A stretch of DNA of 59,143 nt, from positions 1 to 59,143 of the forward strand of contig JAZRLR010000019.1 of assembly GCA_045646965.1 (NCBI GenBank), read 5' to 3'. The notes under the pieces were generated by a model, which saw nothing but the letters and a program-made list of their open reading frames with translations, was not told the origin of the DNA and did not search any database. A program made the position numbers and the translations under genes. Below, in pieces: positions 42,891-51,797 of this stretch. The number at the start of each line of letters is the position of its first letter. Within the stretch, counting starts at the first letter, position 1. Source of the stretch: HGM04593 sp045646965 (GTDB taxonomy: Bacteria; Bacteroidota; Bacteroidia; Bacteroidales; Bacteroidaceae).

Positions 42891-44315
42891 TCAATCGTGC
42901 TTATTAACGGTTTTTAGCACCTCTTTATCAATTTCAACAGAGTACTTCTTGCGCAGCTTTTTCAGCCACTTTTCCTCTTTATATTTGTTGTAGTCGTTGG
43001 CTACGTCGCCCTTTACATCCTCAAAGGTCTCGGGAGCCTCAATTATTTTACCCACCACATCAACAAAGGGTAGGTTCTTGCGCTCGGCGCCGCCATCGCC
43101 CTGGCCGAAGGCAAACTTGTCTACCCAGCCGTTGTCACCTATGGCATACACTCCAAGCTCGAGACGCACCAGACGCACCGAGTCGTTGAGGAAATGCTGC
43201 GCCACAATGTCGCGATACTCCTCCTTGCTCTTGTCCTGCAACAGCTGCTTGGCCTTGTCGAGCACCTCCTGTGTCTTGGCATACAAGACAGCTCCGCGGA
43301 AATGCGGTGCATCGAATTTATACTTTTTCTTGTTCTTTTTAAAGAATTTAGCCTGTGCGGCAGCCAGGTCTTCGTCGCTCTTCCACACCTCGCGGTTCGA
43401 AATTTCAAAGAAGAGAAGGCCCTCGTAGTACTCGCGCATCAAATTGCCAAACTCGGGATATTTGCTCTCGAGAAGGCTGTCTTCCCTTGCCAGTGCCTGT
43501 TCGGGAGTGAGACCGCCGCCCATCTCCTTGGCAAGGTCGGTGCCTCTTTTAATGCGTGCCGCCTGCTGTATGTTCTGCTTTTCGAGCATATTTATTATCG
43601 CCTCACGATAGCTCTCATAGCTGCCAAAGGGGCGCGACGACTCTCTCTTCACAATGTGGAAGGCCGCAGGAGTCTTGAAGGGGGCGGTGTATTCGCCGTC
43701 GGCAAGCACAAAGACCGCCTTCTCAAACTCCTCATAAGCCTGCCCGCGAAGCACCTCAAAGGGACGTGTCGCCGAAGTTGCCATACCCAAATACTTCCCG
43801 GCCTCCTCGAACGAAGAGCCGCCCTGCAGCATAACATAGGCTGAATCTATTTTGCTTTTTGCAGCTGCTATCTGCTCGGGGGTTGAGTTCTGCGGCACTC
43901 TCACGGCAAGCTGTGTCACCTTGAGGAAACCATCTTTTCCGATGGTCGCAGAGTCCTTCTCGTAAATTTTACGAGCCTCCTGCTCAATGTAGCCCTTATC
44001 GGTAAGATACTCTTCGGCCAGAGCAGTTCTGTCCTTCAAATACTCCTCCTTGAACGAAGAGAGGGTATCGAGGCGTTGCGCCTTTGCCTCGGCTATCTTC
44101 AGCTTAAAATTGACATATAAAGGCAGATACTCCTGTATCTGCTCTTCCATATTCTCGTCGCTGACACGGTTTTTATTGAATGCATACTCGAACTCCGAGC
44201 GTTTAACCTCGGTTCCGGCCACTCTCATAAGAACAGGATCGTTCTCTTGGGCAGAAAGCCCAAGAGAACAAATACCGGCGGCAATTGCCGCAAAGAATAT
44301 CTTGTTTAGTTTCAT
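42891..44315 (-). CDS. Peptidylprolyl isomerase, PpiC/parvulin type
   Basis: 474 residues with signal peptide MKLNKIFFAAIAAGICSLGLSAQ. SurA_N-like region (VKRSEFEYAFNKNRVSDENMEEQIQEYLPLYVNFKLKIAEAK), then a parvulin domain about residues 120-230 (VTQLAVRVPQNSTPEQIAAAKSKIDSAYVMLQGGSSFEEAGKYLG) and a second helical region. Periplasmic folding helper. It starts 3 bases after guaB, so it is cotranscribed. Confidence 0.9.
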   Translation of the reverse strand: MKLNKIFFAAIAAGICSLGLSAQENDPVLMRVAGTEVKRSEFEYAFNKNRVSDENMEEQIQEYLPLYVNFKLKIAEAKAQRLDTLSSFKEEYLKDRTALAEEYLTDKGYIEQEARKIYEKDSATIGKDGFLKVTQLAVRVPQNSTPEQIAAAKSKIDSAYVMLQGGSSFEEAGKYLGMATSATRPFEVLRGQAYEEFEKAVFVLADGEYTAPFKTPAAFHIVKRESSRPFGSYESYREAIINMLEKQNIQQAARIKRGTDLAKEMGGGLTPEQALAREDSLLESKYPEFGNLMREYYEGLLFFEISNREVWKSDEDLAAAQAKFFKKNKKKYKFDAPHFRGAVLYAKTQEVLDKAKQLLQDKSKEEYRDIVAQHFLNDSVRLVRLELGVYAIGDNGWVDKFAFGQGDGGAERKNLPFVDVVGKIIEAPETFEDVKGDVANDYNKYKEEKWLKKLRKKYSVEIDKEVLKTVNKHD

Positions 44316-44318
44316 ATT

Positions 44319-45797
44319 TTATTCGGGACGGCTGTAGTTGGGAGCCTCGCTTGTGATAGCCACGTCGTGGGGGTGGCTCTCCAATACACCGGCATTTGTG
44401 ATACGAACAAATTTTGCATTATGCAGAGTTGTGATGTCGGCAGCACCGCAATATCCCATACCGCTGCGCAAACCGCCTACCAACTGATAAATAACCTCAT
44501 TCAAAGTACCCTTGTAAGGAACGCGCGCCGCGATACCCTCGGGAACGAGTTTCTTTTTGTCGGCTGTGTCGGCCTGGAAGTAACGGTCTTTAGAACCACA
44601 CTCCATAGCCTCGAGCGAGCCCATACCGCGATAGGCCTTGAACTTACGTCCGTTGAAGATGATTGTGTCACCGGGAGACTCCTCGGTACCTGCAACCAAC
44701 GAACCAATCATTACGCTGTATGCACCTGCGGCAAGAGCCTTAACAACGTCGCCCGAGTAGCGCAAACCACCGTCGGCAATCAAAGGCACGTCTGTACCCT
44801 CGAGGGCCTTGGCCACGTCATACACGGCAGAGAGCTGGGGCACACCCACACCTGCAACCACGCGTGTTGTACAGATAGAACCGGGGCCGATACCCACCTT
44901 AATTGCATCGGCGCCTGCCTCGGCAAGCATCTTTGCAGCCTCACCTGTAGCTACGTTACCCACAACGATGTCTATCTGGGGGAAGGCAGCCTTTGCCTCC
45001 TTGAGTTTCTTCACAACACCTGCCGAGTGGCCGTGTGCGGTGTCAATGATAATTGCGTCTACACCAGCCTCTACAAGTGCTTTGATGCGATCCATAGCAT
45101 CAACTGTAACACCTACACCGGCAGCTACACGCAGACGACCTTTCGCGTCCTTGCAAGCCATAGGTTTGTCCTTTGCCTTTGTGATGTCCTTGTATGTGAT
45201 AAGACCGATGAGCTTGCCGTCGTTGTCTACCACGGGCAGCTTCTCAATTTTGTTTTCGCGCAAAATTGTGGCAGCCGACTCCATATCGGTTTTCTGGTGT
45301 GTAACCACAAGGTTCTCGCTTGTCATAACCTCGCTCACAGGACGGTTCATATCCATCTCGAAACGGAGGTCGCGGTTTGTAACGATACCCACGAGTTTCT
45401 TGTTCTCGTCTACCACGGGGATACCGCCGATGTGATACTCTGCCATAAGGTCGAGAGCGTCTTTCACTGTAGCAGCCACTCTGATGGTCACGGGATCGTA
45501 AATCATACCGTTCTCGGCACGTTTAACGATAGCCACCTGGTGAGCCTGCTCTGCAATTGACATATTCTTGTGGATAACACCGATACCACCCTCACGGGCA
45601 ATGGCAATAGCCATCTTGGCCTCTGTCACGGTGTCCATAGCCGCTGTGACGAAAGGCACGTTAAGGGTTATGTTACGTGAGAACTTTGTCTTGAGGCTCA
45701 CCTCCTTGGGAAGTACCTCGGAGTAAGCGGGAATTAACAACACGTCGTCGTAAGTGAGACCGTCTATCGCAATCTTGTCTTTTATAAAATCGTTCAT
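44319..45797 (-). CDS. guaB: IMP dehydrogenase
   Basis: 492 residues. TIM barrel with two CBS domains (DALDLMAEYHIGGIPVVDENKKLVGIVTNRD and AATILRENKIEKLPVVDNDGKLIGLITYKD). The catalytic cysteine is in GIGPGSICTTRVVAGVGVPQ, and the flap DSRYF-like region is SKDRYFQADTADKKKLVPEG. It oxidises IMP to XMP for GTP synthesis. It follows recQ by 22 bases. Confidence 0.98.
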   Translation of the reverse strand: MNDFIKDKIAIDGLTYDDVLLIPAYSEVLPKEVSLKTKFSRNITLNVPFVTAAMDTVTEAKMAIAIAREGGIGVIHKNMSIAEQAHQVAIVKRAENGMIYDPVTIRVAATVKDALDLMAEYHIGGIPVVDENKKLVGIVTNRDLRFEMDMNRPVSEVMTSENLVVTHQKTDMESAATILRENKIEKLPVVDNDGKLIGLITYKDITKAKDKPMACKDAKGRLRVAAGVGVTVDAMDRIKALVEAGVDAIIIDTAHGHSAGVVKKLKEAKAAFPQIDIVVGNVATGEAAKMLAEAGADAIKVGIGPGSICTTRVVAGVGVPQLSAVYDVAKALEGTDVPLIADGGLRYSGDVVKALAAGAYSVMIGSLVAGTEESPGDTIIFNGRKFKAYRGMGSLEAMECGSKDRYFQADTADKKKLVPEGIAARVPYKGTLNEVIYQLVGGLRSGMGYCGAADITTLHNAKFVRITNAGVLESHPHDVAITSEAPNYSRPE

Positions 45798-45819
45798 TAT
45801 CTTAAATTTTAATTTTTTA

Positions 45820-47994
45820 TCAATTACCCATTTCCGATATGAATTTCACGCGCACGAGACGAATCTCCTCCTCGCTGTAGTCGGCACCGAGCTCGTCCAT
45901 AGCCGCGTTTATGCTGTCTGTATCGGAATTTTTGAAATAGTCATATATCTCTTGAATATTCTCCTCGTCCATAATCTCCTCGAGGAAATAGTCTATATTC
46001 AGCTTTGTACCCGAGTAGACGATAGACTCCACTTCCTCGAGCAGTTCCTCGAACTCCACGCCGCGGCTTATGGCAAGGTCGTCGAGAGCCACTTTGCGGT
46101 CGATGGCGCTTATGACACTCACCTTGAGCTTCGATTTATTGGCCACCGTGCGCACACGGAAATCTTCGGGACGGTCTATCTCGTTCTCCTCGCAGTGACG
46201 CTTGATGAGAGCGCAGAACTCCTCGCCATAGCGTTTCGCCTTGCCCTCGCCCACTCCGGGAATATTTTTCAACTCGTCGAAGGTAATGGGATAGGTTGTG
46301 GCCATAGCCTCGAGCGAAGGATCCTGGAATATCACATAAGGGGGCAGCTCGAGTTGTTTGGATAGTTTCTTACGCAGATTCTTGAGCATTGCATAAAGCT
46401 CGGGGTCCACCGCGAAGGTGCTGCCTGCCTGCACAATAGTCTCGGTCTCGGTAAAGTCTCTGTCCTCAACAATCTTGAACGACTTGGGTTTCTTGAGAAA
46501 CTCTTGTCCCTCCTTTGTAACTTTCAAAAGGCCGTAATTCTCGACGTCCTTGTCGAGATAGCCCGCTATGAGCGCCTGACGGATAACGGCGTTCCAACGC
46601 TTGGGATCTTCATCGACACCGCTGCCGAAACACTCAAGGTCGTCGTGACGGTGCGACTGTATATCGGCCGTCTCCTTACCCATCAGAACATCTATCACAT
46701 ACTCCGATTTAAAATTCTCTTTCAATGCAAGAACCGTTTCGAGTACAGCCTCGAGCAGTTCTTTTGCCTCCACCTGTTTCTTGGGCGAAAGGCAGTTATC
46801 ACAATTTCCGCAATTTTCCACCTCGTAATTTTCACCAAAATAATGTAACAACAATTTTCTACGGCACACCGATGACTCCGCATAGGCGGTTGTCTCGTGC
46901 AAAAGCTGCCTGCCTATATATTGCTCGGCAAGGGGCTTACCCTCGAGGAATTTCTCGAGTTTCTGCAAGTCCTTGCTATTGTAATATGCTATACATTGCC
47001 CCTCACCGCCGTCACGGCCTGCACGACCTGTTTCCTGGTAGTATCCCTCGAGACTCTTGGGTATGTCGTAGTGTATCACATAGCGCACGTCGGGCTTGTC
47101 GATACCCATACCGAATGCTATCGTTGCAACTATCACATCTATCTTCTCCATTATGAAGTCGTCTTGTGTCTGCGACCTCACCACAGAGTCCATACCCGCG
47201 TGATAAGCTTTTGCAGGGATTTCGTTTGCCTGAAGTACCTCGGCAAGCTCCTCCACCTTTTTGCGGCTCAAGCAATAAATGATACCCGATTTTCCGGGAT
47301 TCGATTTTATGAATTTTATGATATCCTTGTCCACCTCCTTGGTCTTCGACCTCACCTCGTAGTAGAGATTGGGGCGATTGAACGAAGATTTGAAATCGGG
47401 CGCATCCTGAATACCCAGATTCTTCTTTATGTCATCGCGCACTTTATTGGTCGCAGTAGCCGTGAGCGCAATCACCGGGGCCTGGCCTATCTCGTTTATG
47501 ATAGGACGTATCTTGCGGTACTCGGGACGGAAGTCGTGTCCCCACTCCGAGATACAATGTGCCTCGTCTATTGCGTAGAACGAGATTTTAATACTCTTGA
47601 GGAACTCCACGTTGTCTTCTTTTGTCAAAGACTCGGGAGCCACATAGAGCAACTTTGTCTTGCCCGAAAGCACGTCGGCCTTAACCTCCTCAATCGCCTG
47701 CTTGGTGAGCGACGAGTTAAGGAAATGGGCTACACCATCCTCCTCGTTGAGGTTTCTGATGGCGTCTACCTGGTTTTTCATCAAGGCAATAAGAGGAGAT
47801 ATAACTATCGCAGTTCCCTCCATAATGAGCGAAGGCAACTGGTAGCACAGCGACTTACCGCCGCCGGTAGGCATCAGCACAAAGGCATCATTCCCATCAA
47901 GGAGATTCTTGATGACCGCCTCCTGATCCCCCTTAAATGCGTCAAAACCGAAATTCTCTTTCAGAACTTCTGTCAAATTGTACTTCTTTGTCAT
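45820..47994 (-). CDS. recQ: ATP-dependent DNA helicase RecQ
   Basis: 724 residues. Helicase core with MPTGGGKSLCYQLP (Walker A) and AIDEAHCISEWGHDFR (DEAH), then the zinc site (CRRKLLLHYFGENYEVENCGNCDNCL), winged helix, an HRDC domain (LYAMLKNLRKKLSKQLELPPYVIFQDPSLEAMA) and about 100 further acidic residues not found in E. coli RecQ (609 residues). It unwinds recombination intermediates. It heads the eight-gene run ending in mutL. Confidence 0.97.
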   Translation of the reverse strand: MTKKYNLTEVLKENFGFDAFKGDQEAVIKNLLDGNDAFVLMPTGGGKSLCYQLPSLIMEGTAIVISPLIALMKNQVDAIRNLNEEDGVAHFLNSSLTKQAIEEVKADVLSGKTKLLYVAPESLTKEDNVEFLKSIKISFYAIDEAHCISEWGHDFRPEYRKIRPIINEIGQAPVIALTATATNKVRDDIKKNLGIQDAPDFKSSFNRPNLYYEVRSKTKEVDKDIIKFIKSNPGKSGIIYCLSRKKVEELAEVLQANEIPAKAYHAGMDSVVRSQTQDDFIMEKIDVIVATIAFGMGIDKPDVRYVIHYDIPKSLEGYYQETGRAGRDGGEGQCIAYYNSKDLQKLEKFLEGKPLAEQYIGRQLLHETTAYAESSVCRRKLLLHYFGENYEVENCGNCDNCLSPKKQVEAKELLEAVLETVLALKENFKSEYVIDVLMGKETADIQSHRHDDLECFGSGVDEDPKRWNAVIRQALIAGYLDKDVENYGLLKVTKEGQEFLKKPKSFKIVEDRDFTETETIVQAGSTFAVDPELYAMLKNLRKKLSKQLELPPYVIFQDPSLEAMATTYPITFDELKNIPGVGEGKAKRYGEEFCALIKRHCEENEIDRPEDFRVRTVANKSKLKVSVISAIDRKVALDDLAISRGVEFEELLEEVESIVYSGTKLNIDYFLEEIMDEENIQEIYDYFKNSDTDSINAAMDELGADYSEEEIRLVRVKFISEMGN

Positions 47995-48017
47995 ATTACA
48001 ATATGCCTATTTAAAAA

Positions 48018-48049
48018 CAAAGTTATAAATAAGTAGATAAAACCCACAA
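48018..48049 (-). promoter_or_regulatory. Promoter of the recQ-mutL run
   Basis: Minus strand TTG (complement of 48047-48049), 21-base spacer, TAACTTTG (complement of 48018-48025), an exact -7 match, about 25 bases before the recQ ATG. Confidence 0.7.
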
Positions 48050-48100
48050 CTTTTTGCAAATATATTTTTCAAATATAGAAAAATTTTTCTTCACCGGCCA

Positions 48101-48145
48101 TTTTAACAGAGCCCCCGTAGAAAAACTACGGGGGCTCTGTTAAAA
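48101..48145 (-). terminator. Long perfect hairpin after clpX
   Basis: 20 perfect base pairs: 48101-48120 with 48126-48145, loop AAAAA. It lies 14 bases after the clpX stop. No U-tract follows on either strand (TGGCC after it on the minus strand), so it may be a terminator of unusual form or an RNA 3' end stabiliser. Confidence 0.65.
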
Positions 48146-48159
48146 AATCGATGCGGGAT

Positions 48160-49383
48160 TTACGCCATCATATTCATAACACCGCTCTTGGCCATACGGG
48201 CCTCGGCATACTCTTTTGTTATTCTGCACTGCTTTTCGCCGCTCGAGGGTATCTCGAACATCTTCTCCTGCATTATAGTCTCCACGATAGAACGCAGGCC
48301 TCGGGCTCCCAGCTTGTACTCTATCGCCATATCCACGATGTAGTCGAGCACTTCGCCGTCAAATATCAGCTCCACGCCGTCCATCTCCATCAGTCTTATG
48401 TACTGTTTTATGATAGAATTCTTGGGCTCTGTGAGGATATTGCGCAAGGTGTCGCGGTCGAGCGGACGCAGCGATGTGAGTATAGGCAAACGGCCCACAA
48501 TCTCGGGTATGAGACCAAACGAACGTAAGTCCTGCGGTGTCACATACTGCATCATATCACCCTTGTCTATCTTGAAGTTGTTCTGCACCGAGTTGTAGCC
48601 CACGATGTGAGTATTGAGTCGCTGGGCAATTTTCTTCTCTATGCCGTCGAACGCGCCGCCGCATATAAAAAGTATATGCTTTGTGTTCACGGGAATCATC
48701 TTCTGGTCGGGGTGCTTGCGACCGCCCTGTGGCGGCACATTCACTACCGAGCCCTCGAGAAGCTTCAAGAGGCCCTGCTGCACACCCTCGCCGCTCACGT
48801 CGCGTGTAATTGAGGGGTTGTCGCTTTTGCGGGCAATCTTGTCAATCTCGTCGATGAAGACAATACCGCGCTCGGCCTCCTCCACTTTGTAGTCGGCCAC
48901 CTGGAGAAGACGTGTGAGAATACTCTCAATATCCTCGCCCACATAACCGGCCTCGGTGAGCACCGTCGCATCCACGATGGTAAAAGGCACCTTCAAAAGG
49001 CGTGCTATGGTGCGCGCGAGAAGAGTCTTTCCCGTTCCCGTGCTACCTACCATCACGATATTACTTTTTTCAATCTCTACATCGTCTTTGCTATCGCGCT
49101 GCATCAGACGCTTGTAGTGGTTATAAACCGACACCGAGAGAGCACATTTCGCCTCGTCCTGACCAATCACATACTCGTCGAGGAAAGCCTTTATATCCTT
49201 GGGCTTGGGCAGCTCGCTCATCTCAAAGTCGCTCTTGGGCAGGAGTGACTCCTCGCGCAAGATATTGTGTGCCTGCTCCACGCAGTCGTTGCAGATGAAG
49301 CCTGTGAGGCCTGTCATAAGCAGCGCCACCTCATTCTCGCCTCTTCCGCAGAAACTACAACGTTTTTTGTTCTTTTCGGCCAT
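48160..49383 (-). CDS. clpX: ATP-dependent Clp protease ATP-binding subunit ClpX
   Basis: 407 residues. N-terminal zinc finger CSFCGRG...CNDCVEQA, Walker A GSTGTGKTLLAR, Walker B GIVFIDEIDKI and sensor regions, then the C-terminal small domain with IEYKLGARGLRSIVE. It unfolds tagged proteins and feeds them to ClpP. Its start is 2 bases after the clpP stop codon, so the two subunits are translated together. Confidence 0.98.
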   Translation of the reverse strand: MAEKNKKRCSFCGRGENEVALLMTGLTGFICNDCVEQAHNILREESLLPKSDFEMSELPKPKDIKAFLDEYVIGQDEAKCALSVSVYNHYKRLMQRDSKDDVEIEKSNIVMVGSTGTGKTLLARTIARLLKVPFTIVDATVLTEAGYVGEDIESILTRLLQVADYKVEEAERGIVFIDEIDKIARKSDNPSITRDVSGEGVQQGLLKLLEGSVVNVPPQGGRKHPDQKMIPVNTKHILFICGGAFDGIEKKIAQRLNTHIVGYNSVQNNFKIDKGDMMQYVTPQDLRSFGLIPEIVGRLPILTSLRPLDRDTLRNILTEPKNSIIKQYIRLMEMDGVELIFDGEVLDYIVDMAIEYKLGARGLRSIVETIMQEKMFEIPSSGEKQCRITKEYAEARMAKSGVMNMMA

Positions 49384-49385
49384 AA

Positions 49386-50054
49386 TTATTTTTTGCGTGA
49401 AAGAACGTTGTCAATCATACCATAGGCCTTTGCCTCCTCGGCTGTCATCCAGTAGTCGCGGTCACTGTCGGTCCACACCTTGTCGAAAGACTGATGGCTG
49501 TGGTCGGCAATAATTGTGTAGAGCTCGCTCTTGAGTTTCTGAATCTCGCGTGCGGTAATCTCAATGTCGCTGGCCTGTCCCTGCACACCGCCCAGAGGCT
49601 GATGTATCATCACACGGCTGTGCTTGAGCGCAGAACGCTTACCCTCGGCACCTGCCACAAGGAGCACGGCCGCCATACTTGCTGCCATACCTGTGCAGAT
49701 GGTAGCCACATCGCTGCCAATGAACTGCATAGTATCGTAGATACCCAAGCCTGCATACACAGAGCCGCCGGGAGAGTTGATGTAGATTGAAATATCCTTA
49801 CCGCTGTCTACCGAGTCGAGGTAGAGCAACTGCGCCTGCAGTGTATTGGCAGTGTAGTCGTCTATTTGAGTGCCCAGAAAGATAATTCTGTCCATCATCA
49901 GGCGTGAGTACACATCCATCTGCGCCACATTCAGCTGACGCTCCTCCAAAATATAAGGATTAAGGTACTGCGACTGCACTTTAAGCACATCGTCGAGCAC
50001 CATACCATTCATACCAAGGTGCTTTGTCGCATATTTTCTAAAATCATCTTTCAT
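49386..50054 (-). CDS. clpP: ATP-dependent Clp protease proteolytic subunit ClpP
   Basis: 222 residues from MKDDFRKYATKHLG; an in-frame start 60 bases upstream is unlikely. Catalytic residues by spacing: S126 in GMAASMAAV, H151 in MIHQPLGG, D200 in DSDRDYWM, the same 25- and 49-residue intervals as in E. coli ClpP. It lies 168 bases after tig, a gap with a tig terminator. Confidence 0.97.
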   Translation of the reverse strand: MKDDFRKYATKHLGMNGMVLDDVLKVQSQYLNPYILEERQLNVAQMDVYSRLMMDRIIFLGTQIDDYTANTLQAQLLYLDSVDSGKDISIYINSPGGSVYAGLGIYDTMQFIGSDVATICTGMAASMAAVLLVAGAEGKRSALKHSRVMIHQPLGGVQGQASDIEITAREIQKLKSELYTIIADHSHQSFDKVWTDSDRDYWMTAEEAKAYGMIDNVLSRKK

Positions 50055-50131
50055 AAAAGCATCTATTTTAATTAGGTTATTATTTATATAAAAGGTCATC
50101 TCATATAACACCACGTCGGGCGCAGTTCAAT

Positions 50132-50175
50132 TGTAAAGAAAGGGAAGCGGGCATCTCAAGGACTCCCGCACTCCC
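50132..50175 (-). terminator. Probable terminator or attenuator after tig
   Basis: GGGAAGCGGG (50142-50151) pairs with CCCGCACTCCC (50165-50175) with one mismatched base; the minus strand then reads TTTCTTTAC. It lies 47 bases after the tig stop and ahead of clpP, so some read-through would be needed for clpPX unless clpP has its own promoter, which I did not find. Confidence 0.55.
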
Positions 50176-50222
50176 CTATAATACATCGACTACCGCCGGC
50201 GTCGATTATATAACGCCCTTAA

Positions 50223-51572
50223 TTACTTATCGTTCTCGGCGAGTTTTTTGTTGAAATCCTCAACAGAAATCTCCTCCTCGTTAAGAGTTACAGCACCCTT
50301 CACAGCCTCGATGAGCTTGATATCAACTGCACGGTTGATGAGAGCCTCGCGAGTCTTATCCTGCTTGAGCATACCTGTAGCGTAGTTCTCGAGCAAGTCC
50401 TCGGGAACGTTTGCCATACCGTACTGCGCAAACTGGTCGCGTGTGGCAGCCTTTGCTACAGCAAGCACATCGTTGTCGTCGATCTTCACCTCGAACTTCT
50501 TTGCAAGCTGCTCCTTGATGAGGTGCCAAGAGAGCTCTGTGAGGCTCTTCTGGAAATCCTCCTCGCTAACAGCCTCTGCACCCTCGGGCTGGTTGGCAGC
50601 CATAATGCGACGCAAGAGAGCCTCGGGGAACTCCATCTTGCCGATGCGCTCCATCAGGTAGCTGCGTGTGTCGAGCAAGAGTTTGTAGTCGCTGTCGATA
50701 GCGAAACGCTCTGCAATCTGCTCGGCGATTTTAGCACGGAACTCCTCCTCGCTCTTCACTGTATCCTTGCCAAATGCTGCATCGAACACAGTCTGGTTGA
50801 GCTCGCTTGCCACGAAGCGTGTAATCTCTGAAATAGTGTATGTGAACTCGCCTGCGTGAGCAGCAACCTCGCTCTTCTCAATCTTGAGCAAAGAAGAGAG
50901 CTCTGTCTCGTTACCGTCGAAAGCAGTTGTGGGGTTGAATGTGATAACGTCACCAACCTTTGCACCTGCGAAGAGAGCCTTCTGCTCGTCGTTCTTCATA
51001 TAAGCGGGCATCATAACAGCCTCTTTTACGCTAACACCACCCTCGGCAGCCTCAACGAGAGTACCCTTGAGCATATCTTTGTCCTCGTAGCTCTCAACCT
51101 GCTTGTACTCGCCGCAACGCTGTGCATAAGCCTGCACCTGTGAGTCAATCATCTCCTCTGTGGGCTTAATCTTGTAGTAAGGCATATTGTCGCTTGAGCT
51201 CAAAGTAGCGTCGAACTTGGGAGCGAGAGCAATCTCGAACTCAAATGTAAACTCCTTGTCGTTTACCATATCGATGGCAGCCTGCTGCTCCTCGCTGGGA
51301 AGGGGCTCGCCCAACATATCGATTTTATTCTCTTTGATATACTCGAAGATTTTTGTCTGCAACAGTTTGTTAATCTCCTCGGCCTTAACGGCTACGCCAT
51401 ACTGTTTCTTAACGAGACCCATAGGCACCATACCGGGGCGGAAGCCGGGGATGTTTGCCTTCTGGCGGATATTCTTCAACTGTTTCTCAACCAAAGCTGT
51501 GTAGTCAGCCTCCTGAATTTTTACAGACAACAGAGCGCTTGTAGCGTCCACATTTTTAAGTGTAAATTCCAT
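50223..51572 (-). CDS. tig: Trigger factor
   Basis: 449 residues. N-terminal ribosome-binding domain with the signature IPGFRPGMVPMGLVKKQYG, a middle region where the FKBP-like domain normally lies (GTLVEAAEGGVSVKEAVMMPAYMKNDEQKALFAGAKVGDVI) that lacks much of the FKBP active-site pattern, and a helical C-terminus. It shields nascent chains at the exit tunnel. The tig-clpP-clpX order is the common bacterial one. Confidence 0.95.
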   Translation of the reverse strand: MEFTLKNVDATSALLSVKIQEADYTALVEKQLKNIRQKANIPGFRPGMVPMGLVKKQYGVAVKAEEINKLLQTKIFEYIKENKIDMLGEPLPSEEQQAAIDMVNDKEFTFEFEIALAPKFDATLSSSDNMPYYKIKPTEEMIDSQVQAYAQRCGEYKQVESYEDKDMLKGTLVEAAEGGVSVKEAVMMPAYMKNDEQKALFAGAKVGDVITFNPTTAFDGNETELSSLLKIEKSEVAAHAGEFTYTISEITRFVASELNQTVFDAAFGKDTVKSEEEFRAKIAEQIAERFAIDSDYKLLLDTRSYLMERIGKMEFPEALLRRIMAANQPEGAEAVSEEDFQKSLTELSWHLIKEQLAKKFEVKIDDNDVLAVAKAATRDQFAQYGMANVPEDLLENYATGMLKQDKTREALINRAVDIKLIEAVKGAVTLNEEEISVEDFNKKLAENDK

Positions 51573-51614
51573 ATATTTAATTTTAAATAATATACTAAAC
51601 CCAATTTAGGCTTG

Positions 51615-51646
51615 CAAAATTACAACTTCTTGAGGAGATAATCAAA
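51615..51646 (-). promoter_or_regulatory. Promoter of tig
   Basis: Minus strand TTTG (complement of 51643-51646), 20-base spacer, TAATTTTG (complement of 51615-51622), an exact -7 match, giving a leader of about 35 bases. Confidence 0.8.
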
Positions 51647-51730
51647 AAAAATCCGCCTTTTGCGCGTTTTAAAATGCAAAAAGAGCCGCAGCAACCCGCA
51701 AAACAGGCTGCCGGCCGCAAAATTACGCAC

Positions 51731-51776
51731 ATAAAAAAAGCGCAAGGTTGCCAATTTACCAATTTCGCAACCCTGC
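51731..51776 (-). terminator. Terminator of lptB
   Basis: GCAAGGTTGC (51742-51751) pairs with GCAACCCTGC (51767-51776) with one G-U pair; on the minus strand TTTTTTTATG follows. It lies 21 bases after the lptB stop. Confidence 0.8.
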
Positions 51777-51797
51777 ACATTATATCTTTCGGCGGTG

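Noticed and set aside
44367..45560. 397-codon open frame opposite guaB
   Set aside because: Histidine- and cysteine-rich shadow of the conserved guaB frame, with no promoter or family match.
50185..50206. Second small hairpin ATCGAC/GTCGAT after tig
   Set aside because: Only 6 pairs, and the main terminator-like hairpin lies further downstream; too weak to call.
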